This document shows positions 1 to 5,995 of a DNA stretch of 40,918 bases, piece by piece. The DNA is from a virus: positions 1-40,918 of the IMG/VR virus record IMGVR_UViG_3300012189_000006; one strand, written 5' to 3'. The position numbers and the translations under genes were made by a program. The notes under the pieces were generated by a model, which ran no database searches, was not told the origin of the DNA, and saw nothing but the letters and a program-made list of their open reading frames with translations. The first letter of the stretch is position 1. Every line of letters starts with the position of its first letter.

Positions 1-123
1 CAAGAACTCCACTGCAGAGTACCTCGCAATGTGGATAAGCCGCAAGTTCTCGCAAGACATGGGATACGACGGCAAACTAATGTACGTGAAGCGCGTACGT
101 GTCTACGAAACGGAGGATAGCTA
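1..123. repeat. Terminal direct repeat, left copy (circular assembly overlap)
   Basis: Bases 1-123 are identical to bases 40796-40918. The repeat lies inside a single gene (queD), which reads continuously across it. A perfect short overlap at contig ends is the usual signature of a circular assembly rather than of physical direct terminal repeats, although a circularly permuted or cohesive-ended molecule would look the same. The unique genome length is therefore about 40,795 bp. Confidence 0.95.
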
Positions 124-139
124 CGCTGAGTGGAGCTGA
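1..139 (+). CDS. queD: QueD (6-carboxy-tetrahydropterin synthase), 3' part
   Basis: This is the end of the gene that starts at 40557. It reads in frame from the right end of the window through the repeat and stops with TGA at 137-139, giving a complete 125-residue protein. The part encoded here carries the STAEYLA segment (family Glu near residue 86) and the C-terminal strand with the final Glu. The last five codons spell Tyr-Ala-Glu-Trp-Ser and are repeated, with only synonymous changes, at 489-506 at the end of the homing endonuclease gene that follows. The catalytic and zinc residues are described with the 40557 entry. Confidence 0.93.
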   Translation, partial: KNSTAEYLAMWISRKFSQDMGYDGKLMYVKRVRVYETEDSYAEWS

Positions 140-506
140 GCTCGACCCCAGGTACGTAGCAGGACTCTTCGACGGAGAAGGATGGATCAGTGTAGCCGTC
201 AACCAGAGTGGCTACACTAACGTCCACATAGGGATAGCTATGAAACACTCAGTAGTGGCAGACGTACACGATAAGTACGGAGGAAGTCTACGCATCAGAA
301 AGGACGGGCTCTACCAAGTTGATCTTCAAGGAAAAAGGGATGCCTTAAGGTTCCTACAAGACATTAAAGGCCACCTGAGGGTAAAAAGACGAGTGGCAGA
401 GCTTGCGGAACAACACCTACTAGGAAGTCTCGAGGAACGTGAACCAGTTGCAGCTAAGATCCTAGCCTTAAACGCGAGGGGAAAAAAGTATGCCGAATGG
501 AGTTGA
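99..506 (+). CDS. LAGLIDADG homing endonuclease inserted at the end of queD
   Basis: Predicted single-motif LAGLIDADG DNA endonuclease of at most 135 residues, which would act as a homodimer. The signature VAGLFDGEG is at residues 20-28, with the catalytic acidic residue as the last Glu/Gly pair, followed by the usual beta-rich half (residues 29-85) and a basic helical tail. The only conventional start is GTG at 99, inside queD and without a good ribosome site. A GGAGG at 112-116 points instead to a CTG at 126 (nine-base spacing), giving about 126 residues. The reading frame differs from queD. The last five codons (Tyr-Ala-Glu-Trp-Ser) duplicate the C-terminus of QueD, and the next gene begins inside them at 490. 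No intron core is visible around it, so it appears free-standing. Family assignment is firm; the start is not. Confidence 0.85.
   Translation: MSTKRRIATLSGAELDPRYVAGLFDGEGWISVAVNQSGYTNVHIGIAMKHSVVADVHDKYGGSLRIRKDGLYQVDLQGKRDALRFLQDIKGHLRVKRRVAELAEQHLLGSLEEREPVAAKILALNARGKKYAEWS
122..488 (+). mobile_element. Inferred homing-endonuclease insertion unit with recoded queD terminus
   Basis: The 18 bases at 122-139 and at 489-506 both encode Tyr-Ala-Glu-Trp-Ser-stop. They match at 14 of 18 positions and all four differences are synonymous third-base changes. Removing 122-488 restores an intact queD whose natural end overlaps the next ATG at 490, matching the overlapping style of the rest of the operon. 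The simplest reading is that a 367-bp homing unit entered the last codons of queD and brought its own recoded 3' end. This keeps QueD intact and destroys the target site. The repeat pair is observed; the direction of events is inferred. Confidence 0.6.
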
Positions 507-744
507 CGGCGACGTCAAGAAGATCACAATCACTATCACAGCGGAGCTGCACCCTCAGGGCATAAAGATGCACATCGACGTGCAACCCACCACTACGTAC
601 CCCGACTTCGTGGAAGACATGTGCCTTCGAGCAGGCAGATGGTACGGACGCAAGATCCAAGCTTCGGAGGTACTAACTACCACGATTGCACACCAAGCTG
701 CGCAGCGGGAGCTCAACAAGTTCCCAGGTATCATTAGGCCTTGA
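490..744 (+). CDS. Hypothetical protein, 84 aa
   Basis: No family is recognised. The ATG at 490 lies inside the last codons of the homing endonuclease gene, and the stop overlaps the queE start in a TTGA arrangement. The first half is a run of alternating hydrophobic and charged residues (about 10-35) that looks like two or three beta strands; the second half is helical with conserved-looking Cys, Trp and Tyr around residues 45-55. Its position between queD and queE in a tightly packed modification operon suggests co-expression with preQ0 synthesis, but nothing in the sequence shows a role. Confidence 0.7.
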   Translation: MPNGVDGDVKKITITITAELHPQGIKMHIDVQPTTTYPDFVEDMCLRAGRWYGRKIQASEVLTTTIAHQAAQRELNKFPGIIRP

Positions 745-1418
745 ACCTCCTCGTCTCCGAAACGTTCTACAGTATCCAGGGTGAAGGTCCTCTCATGGGC
801 ACCCCATGCCTGTTCATACGCACGGCGTACTGCAACCTGCACTGCACGTGGTGCGATGCATGGTACACGTGGGATCACAAACGCGCGGACGTGAAGAAGG
901 AGTCCTTCAGTATCCCGGTGGAGGACCTCATCAAGGACGTGAGGCGTCATAGAGTCATTATAATAACCGGAGGTGAGCCGTTACTACAACGCGACGCCTT
1001 AGAAGAGCTTATAGGCTGGGCAGGTGCCTACGGTAGACTATGGCAGTTTGAGACGAACGGCACAAGGCCACCGCTACGCACAAACGTTGACATACGCTAC
1101 GTCGTGTCACCTAAGCTAAGTAACAACGAGGCAGACCCGTTTGGGCGTCGCATCAAGTACGACGTGCTACGTCAGTTCTTGGGACGTACACACTACTTCA
1201 AGTTCGTCATCGACCATCCAGAGGACGTGGACGAAGCTGTCCACATAGTGAACTTCCTTGGCCTAGACAACAGGATAGTATGGCTCATGCCACAGGCCGT
1301 CGACAGTGACATGCTGTCGCTGAAAGGAGAATGGATAGCAGAGGAGTGTAAGCGTCGAGGATGGATGTACAGTGACCGACTGCATATTCGGTTATACGGT
1401 GACCAAAGAGGGACGTAG
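741..1418 (+). CDS. queE: QueE, 7-carboxy-7-deazaguanine synthase
   Basis: Radical SAM enzyme that converts 6-carboxy-tetrahydropterin, the QueD product, into 7-carboxy-7-deazaguanine. The N-terminus SETFYSIQGEGPLMGTP is typical of QueE. The [4Fe-4S] cysteines are C31, C35 and C38 in a CxxxCxxC arrangement, and the SAM-binding GGEP is at 77-80. Its length of 225 residues is normal for the family. The start is TTG at 741, overlapping the previous stop in TTGA; no closer ATG keeps the conserved N-terminus. The stop TAG shares its last base with the GTG start of folE at 1418. All key residues seen are intact, so the enzyme should be functional. Confidence 0.95.
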   Translation: MNLLVSETFYSIQGEGPLMGTPCLFIRTAYCNLHCTWCDAWYTWDHKRADVKKESFSIPVEDLIKDVRRHRVIIITGGEPLLQRDALEELIGWAGAYGRLWQFETNGTRPPLRTNVDIRYVVSPKLSNNEADPFGRRIKYDVLRQFLGRTHYFKFVIDHPEDVDEAVHIVNFLGLDNRIVWLMPQAVDSDMLSLKGEWIAEECKRRGWMYSDRLHIRLYGDQRGT

Positions 1419-1972
1419 TGAAAGATCATCTCATCGTTCAAGGCGTTAAGCTCATCCTTCAAGGATTGGAAGTCAACACGAACGACCGCAACTACATCAA
1501 AACCCCACACCGCGTCCTCGACGCGTACAAGGAGATGTTTACCCGTCGCACGGAGTTTCCACCAGTATTTGAGGAGAAGTACGATGAAATGGTCGTCATG
1601 CGTCATCACACTGCTTGGACTCTATGTCCTCATCATCTCTTGCCTGTGCTACTCGACATATCAGTCGGTTATGTCCCTAATGGAGGTGTTGTCGGTCTAT
1701 CCAAACTTGCGCGTATCGCGGAAATGCACCTCACAGGTCCCATACTTCAGGAGACAGCGACGAACGGGATCGCTGACGACCTAATAAACAGAATATCACC
1801 TCCACCTCTAGGAGCAGGTGTCGTCATAGAAGGAGAACACCTATGCATGAAGATGAGAGGTTTGAGGACAAGCGGCAAGGTGACGACGTCAGCCATGAGG
1901 GGCAGCTTGTTGAACAAGCCGGAGACCAGGGCAGAGTTCCTAGCCCTCGTACGCAACTCACCAAGCAGGTAG
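1418..1972 (+). CDS. folE: FolE, GTP cyclohydrolase I
   Basis: Opens GTP to 7,8-dihydroneopterin triphosphate, the first step towards preQ0. The protein is 184 residues, near the usual length. The zinc ligands C70, H73 (in CPHHLLP) and C143 (in EHLCMKMRGL) are present, as are the GTP-site segment TTSAMRG (156-162) and the helix GLSKLARI (93-100). It starts with GTG sharing one base with the queE stop, so the two are probably translationally coupled. A host FolE would normally be available, so carrying a copy suggests a need for high flux during infection. The last 130 bp overlap a second reading frame that starts at 1843. Confidence 0.96.
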   Translation: MKDHLIVQGVKLILQGLEVNTNDRNYIKTPHRVLDAYKEMFTRRTEFPPVFEEKYDEMVVMRHHTAWTLCPHHLLPVLLDISVGYVPNGGVVGLSKLARIAEMHLTGPILQETATNGIADDLINRISPPPLGAGVVIEGEHLCMKMRGLRTSGKVTTSAMRGSLLNKPETRAEFLALVRNSPSR

Positions 1973-2241
1973 ACCTCATACGTGAGCTTGCACGTGAAGG
2001 CGTCTTCCTGGATGGGGACGGATGGAGTCGTATAGACATCCACCTCACACCGAAGGCAGGTCTACTTGTAGAAGCGAAAGCGACAGCCATTGCTTTAGCG
2101 AAGCGTCAAGCAGTTAGAGTCTATATCACGGACCTGCATCAACAGACAGGCGAAGTGGTGTGGTGTGACCAGGAATACGTGTCGTTAGACTACGGAGGCA
2201 CGTACAACGTATGGAAGAGAGCGGAACTAGGCCTACTATGA
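1843..2241 (+). CDS. Hypothetical protein overlapping the 3' end of folE
   Basis: 132-residue reading frame with no recognised family. The ATG at 1843 has an AAGGAG seven to eight bases upstream and is the only ATG, GTG or TTG in the first half of the frame, so a 130-bp overlap with folE is required unless a rare start is used. The first 40 residues are charged and look like a by-product of the folE frame; residues 45-132 look like an ordinary small alpha/beta protein ending in a Tyr/Trp-containing strand. The stop overlaps the next start in ATGA. The C-terminal part is likely real; the N-terminal boundary is uncertain. Confidence 0.6.
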   Translation: MHEDERFEDKRQGDDVSHEGQLVEQAGDQGRVPSPRTQLTKQVDLIRELAREGVFLDGDGWSRIDIHLTPKAGLLVEAKATAIALAKRQAVRVYITDLHQQTGEVVWCDQEYVSLDYGGTYNVWKRAELGLL

Positions 2242-2681
2242 CGCTGCCGACGCGGGAGGAAATCGCCGAGATCGTGGCGAAGGTGTTTACTACGTTACGT
2301 CTCGAACCTCAAGGGCGTTGGGATGCGGATGTCGTAGAGTTTGAAACGAAGTCCGCGTCGTTTGAGGAGTTAAGCGGCTGGATCGCCGACGCCCTCCGCG
2401 CCGACCTGCAAACGCTCAAGCTGGAAGCGAATGCCTTGCTGACCGCGCGAACAGAATTGAAGAAGAGAGTCACGGACGTTGATTCTCTCTACGACGCCAC
2501 TTTCAAAAATCTTGAGCAAGTTCGCGCTGACTTGCACGCGTGTGCGGAGGCGCTGACACGAGTACAGACGTTCCTTGATCGTGTAGCCTTCAAGCGCGCA
2601 TCATTTGAGCAGCTTGACGAAGAATACAAGGCGCTCAGCGTCGCCCTCGCCCGCCCCGGTGTGAGGGACGCCCTGAAGTGA
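2238..2681 (+). CDS. Hypothetical coiled-coil protein, 147 aa
   Basis: Starts at ATG 2238 in an ATGA overlap with the previous gene; an in-frame upstream start at 2211 is less likely. The protein is almost wholly helical, rich in Leu, Ala, Arg and Glu, with a probable coiled coil over about residues 55-135. There are no catalytic motifs. The stretch is visibly richer in G+C at third positions than its neighbours, hinting at a different origin. It ends in a GTGA overlap with the polymerase gene, so the two are coupled. It could be a polymerase accessory protein, but that is only positional inference. Confidence 0.75.
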   Translation: MTLPTREEIAEIVAKVFTTLRLEPQGRWDADVVEFETKSASFEELSGWIADALRADLQTLKLEANALLTARTELKKRVTDVDSLYDATFKNLEQVRADLHACAEALTRVQTFLDRVAFKRASFEQLDEEYKALSVALARPGVRDALK

Positions 2682-4882
2682 TTGACTGCGGCTGTCACCC
2701 AGCCAATAAGTGGGGTGCTAACCACGTAGGAGGAGACGGACCATCACCTAGTCAAATCATGCTAATAGGGGAGGGACCAGGAGCCGATGAAGACCAAGCA
2801 GGCACACCTTTCGTTGGAGGCGCAGGGAGAATACTTGGAAGGTGGCTTTATGAAGCTGGAGTCTTTCGGGGCGAAGTGCGAGTTGACAACGTCTTCAGTC
2901 ACCGCCCGCCTGGAAACGAGCTTGCAACTGCTAAACCCGATTACTATTCAGCACACGCCGCCCTTGACCAACGAATCAATATTGTTAATCCTCGAGTCAT
3001 TGTTGCACTCGGTGAGACAGCGCTTAACTTCTTCGGCCACAGCGGAATCACCAACTGGCGTGGTTCGTGCTTTGAGTGGAAAGGACGGAGAGTAGTTGCA
3101 ACATTGCACCCAGCCTTCATTATGCGTCAGCAAGGCATGTGGCGCTTCTGCGTCGAGGACATGCGCTTCGCTCTGCGACACGCAGCAACACACTCCATGC
3201 CAAAGCCTACGTACACAATCAACCCTTCTCCACAATGGTTAGAAGAGTGGTGCAGGGAGATCCCCCCTGAGGAGGAGGTGAGTCTTGACCTTGAAACCAC
3301 TATGGACATGGGCACCATCACTCAAGTTTCCCTTGCGTGGCGTCCTCACGAAGCGGTTTGCTTTGACATGGAAGAAGAGTACCTCACAACCCTACTGCGA
3401 CTGCTCCACAGGCCAATTCGTTGGGTGGGTCAGAACATTATCATGTTCGATTCTTTGCGTCTCGCTGAGTTGGGAGCACCACTCATTACGGTGTTTGCCG
3501 ATCTCATGCTCGCTCACCACTTACTGGAATCGCCGGCACCTCATGACCTTGGGTTTATCAACGGCTGCCTTGTGCGTGATCCTTTCTACAAGAACGAGAT
3601 CGTTAGTAATCGACATGTATACGCCTGTAAAGACGCCGACGTCACTCTTCGGTGCTGGCACGTCGCTAAACAACGTCTACAGACGGAGGGAATGCGGGAT
3701 CTATTTCAGGTTGTGATGAAAGTAGCCCACTACGTACGTGCCATGCACCTACGGGGAGTCCCCGTTGATAAGTCGCTTGTCGCAGAGGAGGCGAAGAAGC
3801 TTGGTAAGGAAGCCGAGGAAGTACTCACCAAGATACGGGACGTTACTGGTAACAAGTGGTTCAATCCACGCTCATTCAAGGATTGTCAAGAAGCTCTTTA
3901 CGCCAAGCTCAAACTCCCAGTTCAATATAACCGTAAAGGACGAGAACGGAAGGTTACTACTGACGATGACGCTCTCGTCAAGCTTGGCAAGCAGCATCCA
4001 CTCCCAGGACTAATACTCCAATACCGGAGGCCCGCCAATGACCTCTCGAAGTACTTCCGCGTCGAAACGATCAAGGACGGTCGTTGGTACGTCGATTGGC
4101 GGATTCATGGAACTGAGACTGGACGTTACGCCGCTTGGTTCCACACTATACCTCCAAGGGCACGTTACGTTGTCCGCCAAGATGGCAAAAAGATTGCGTA
4201 TGTTGACGCCCAGCAGGGAGAGTTTCGTGTTGCAGCCTGGTGTTCTGACGATCGAGCTGCCAAAGACGTTTGCGAAGCACCCGGTGGAGTTCACGTTGCG
4301 AACTCTTGCCTCCTCTTCAAATGCAAGCCAGCCGACGTAACACCAATGCGGAAGTTCTACTCTAAGTTCACTACGTATGGCTGGCTTTACGGACGCCAAG
4401 CGGAAAGCATTGAGGAGCAGTACGGAGTACCACGTAAACATGCCCAAGAGATCATAGACGCACTCAACGACACGTACCGCAGGATCGTCATCTGGAAGGC
4501 CGAGACAGCATCTCTGGCGCTACGCCAGGGTTGGTTAAAGAACCCATATGGGCGTAAACGTTACTTTGCGGAGGGGTCAGATGGAGACAAAGAACGTGAG
4601 GCTTATGCGTTCATCCCACAATCTACCTTACATGACATTACACAACGTGCTCACATTCTGGTGGAGGAAAACATACCTACCACAGAGGTCGAGGTCGTGG
4701 CTGACATGCATGATGCCCTCCTACTGGTTGTTGCTCCTATATTTGATCCAACATCGCTCGTGTCCATGGTGTCTAGAGAATACCTTTCAGGACTTGTGAT
4801 GCCATTTGACTACGACGTCCATAACTGGTGGCACGACAAACGCGCTGAAGAAGACGCAAGAGGGAAAGTGATAGTACAATGA
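2678..4882 (+). CDS. Uracil-DNA glycosylase / DNA polymerase A fusion
   Basis: 734-residue replicative polymerase. Residues 28-150 form a family-4-like uracil-DNA glycosylase: GEGPGADED at 31-39, TPFVGGAG at 43-50, RPPGN at 76-80 and LHPAF at 143-147. The cysteines that bind the iron-sulfur cluster in relatives are not conserved: the residue before RPP is His75, and the N-terminus has CGC rather than CxxC. Residues 200-335 are a complete 3'-5' exonuclease (DLET 204-207, NIIMFD 253-258, YACKDAD 315-321). The polymerase domain has motif A Asp510, motif B 557-572 (RKFYSKFTTYGWLYG) and motif C MHDA at 677-680, where most family members have HDE. There is no 5'-3' exonuclease domain. A glycosylase-like N-terminus is also known in the SPO1 polymerase. 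GTG start overlaps the previous stop. Confidence 0.93.
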   Translation: MIDCGCHPANKWGANHVGGDGPSPSQIMLIGEGPGADEDQAGTPFVGGAGRILGRWLYEAGVFRGEVRVDNVFSHRPPGNELATAKPDYYSAHAALDQRINIVNPRVIVALGETALNFFGHSGITNWRGSCFEWKGRRVVATLHPAFIMRQQGMWRFCVEDMRFALRHAATHSMPKPTYTINPSPQWLEEWCREIPPEEEVSLDLETTMDMGTITQVSLAWRPHEAVCFDMEEEYLTTLLRLLHRPIRWVGQNIIMFDSLRLAELGAPLITVFADLMLAHHLLESPAPHDLGFINGCLVRDPFYKNEIVSNRHVYACKDADVTLRCWHVAKQRLQTEGMRDLFQVVMKVAHYVRAMHLRGVPVDKSLVAEEAKKLGKEAEEVLTKIRDVTGNKWFNPRSFKDCQEALYAKLKLPVQYNRKGRERKVTTDDDALVKLGKQHPLPGLILQYRRPANDLSKYFRVETIKDGRWYVDWRIHGTETGRYAAWFHTIPPRARYVVRQDGKKIAYVDAQQGEFRVAAWCSDDRAAKDVCEAPGGVHVANSCLLFKCKPADVTPMRKFYSKFTTYGWLYGRQAESIEEQYGVPRKHAQEIIDALNDTYRRIVIWKAETASLALRQGWLKNPYGRKRYFAEGSDGDKEREAYAFIPQSTLHDITQRAHILVEENIPTTEVEVVADMHDALLLVVAPIFDPTSLVSMVSREYLSGLVMPFDYDVHNWWHDKRAEEDARGKVIVQ

Positions 4883-5217
4883 TTCACCCTAAAGATATAG
4901 GCTGGCTTGCAGCTCTACTCGATGGAGAAGGACACTTTAACCTAAACGGAGGATGTAGCCCACGGTTTACGGTGGCTATGTACGATAGCGACCTCATAGA
5001 GAGGGTATGCCGTCTCACCGGAGGTGTTCATAGAAGTAGAACCAACCGGTTGGGGAAGAAAGTTCACTACACGGACTTGAGCGGTGCTCCTGCCATCGAG
5101 TGGTGTATGACTCTATACACCCTTATGGGAAGAAGGAGAAAGGCCACGATCCAAGGGCTGATCACTATATGGAAGGAAGCTCCTGGTAAAGGTTGGCGCT
5201 TAGGTAAAGGCGCATGA
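4879..5217 (+). CDS. LAGLIDADG homing endonuclease (second copy)
   Basis: 112-residue single-motif LAGLIDADG protein with the signature LAALLDGEG at residues 10-18 and the same overall plan as the copy at 99-506, though the two are well diverged outside the motif. It should dimerise to cut DNA. It is slotted between the polymerase and the dpdA-like gene, with ATGA overlaps at both ends (4879-4882 and 5214-5217), so it is translated as part of the operon. Unlike the first copy, its C-terminus shows no duplication of the flanking gene ends. Start ATG 4879 places the motif at the expected distance from the N-terminus. Confidence 0.88.
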   Translation: MIHPKDIGWLAALLDGEGHFNLNGGCSPRFTVAMYDSDLIERVCRLTGGVHRSRTNRLGKKVHYTDLSGAPAIEWCMTLYTLMGRRRKATIQGLITIWKEAPGKGWRLGKGA

Positions 5218-5900
5218 AACTCTCCTTCCAGGTACCCTTTCCCAACCTTGATGACTTCATTGGGGAACAAGACTTTTTCTACGCTCTTGCGCACCTCGTA
5301 CTCATGGATGATAAGTATCGAGACTTCTTCGTGGGCAGACCTACCATGCTAGACAACGGCCTACATGAGAACGGGTTTCCTATAAAGTCCAGCGACCTCC
5401 TAGACGCGTACCACATTATTAAACCTGACGTGCTTATCCCACCGGACTTCTTCTTCGACGCTGAAGGTAGTATTGTAGGTTTCCTAGAGATGGCTAACCT
5501 CTTAGGAAGTGTAGAACACCTTTACCCCGTAGTACACGGTAAGTCGTGGAAGGAACTAATGCGTTGCTACGAGACGTACCTCAGCCACAGAGTAAAGGGT
5601 GTGTGCTGGCCTTACCGTATTGGCATGGCGCGCACGCTAATGATCCCCAACATGGCCAACAACATCAGACATCACTTCCTGGGAGTAGGTTGGTTCAATG
5701 AGCTTGTGGCAATACGCTTCGCACCCAACGCGTCTTTGGACACGGGTAAACCGTTTCGGTACGCACAGGTTGGGCTTCCATGGAGTCACGAGAACGACCT
5801 AATGAAGCTACCTAAACTGGATATGGAACTGCAGTGCGATGTACAAGCTGCCAAGGAGAGCATCGCAGGTATGAAGAGGATACTTGACTTTGCTTCCTAG
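5214..5900 (+). CDS. dpdA: DpdA-like DNA-guanine transglycosylase
   Basis: 228-residue member of the tRNA-guanine transglycosylase superfamily of the short phage type. Expected role: exchange of guanine in the phage DNA for the 7-deazaguanine base made by FolE, QueD, QueE and QueC. Candidate catalytic aspartates are Asp47 (in MLDNG, equivalent to the base-recognition Asp) and Asp78 (in LIPPDFFFD, equivalent to the nucleophile). HHFLGVGWFNEL at 153-164 matches the superfamily helix-strand near the C-terminus. The zinc-binding cysteine set of true tRNA enzymes is absent, which fits a DNA-acting member. It is the last gene of the tightly overlapping operon before a 95-bp structured gap. Superfamily is clear; DNA as substrate follows from context. 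Confidence 0.85.
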   Translation: MKLSFQVPFPNLDDFIGEQDFFYALAHLVLMDDKYRDFFVGRPTMLDNGLHENGFPIKSSDLLDAYHIIKPDVLIPPDFFFDAEGSIVGFLEMANLLGSVEHLYPVVHGKSWKELMRCYETYLSHRVKGVCWPYRIGMARTLMIPNMANNIRHHFLGVGWFNELVAIRFAPNASLDTGKPFRYAQVGLPWSHENDLMKLPKLDMELQCDVQAAKESIAGMKRILDFAS

Positions 5901-5903
5901 GCT

Positions 5904-5992
5904 CCGGCCCCACCTACCCAGAACAAGGTTGGGCGTCGCGCCACTCTACCCGGGGGCCGGCATACGCCTATACCAGAACGCTGGGTAGGTGG
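5904..5992 (+). promoter_or_regulatory. Structured leader that buries the ribosome site of the next gene
   Basis: CCACCTACCCAG (5910-5921) is perfectly complementary to CTGGGTAGGTGG (5981-5992), a 12-bp stem with a 59-base loop. The right arm contains the purine-rich AGGTGG just before the ATG at 5996, so the ribosome site is inside the stem. A competing pairing exists between CCGGCCCC (5904-5911) and GGGGCCGG (5953-5960), which overlaps the first stem by two bases. The layout fits translational control of the DUF3987-type gene, with upstream ribosomes or a ligand changing the fold. The pairings are seen; the regulatory role is inferred. Confidence 0.55.
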
Positions 5993-5995
5993 TTT

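Noticed and set aside
99-506. Group I intron or intein interrupting queD
   Set aside because: The insert is almost wholly the endonuclease frame, leaving no room for an intron core; its frame differs from queD and no intein splice residues are present.
1193-1609. Minus-strand open frame opposite queE and folE
   Set aside because: It lies opposite two strongly conserved genes, has no ribosome site, and no sensible composition.
5904-5992. preQ1 riboswitch
   Set aside because: Neither the short type-I loop pattern nor the type-II layout is recognisable. Kept only as a structured leader.
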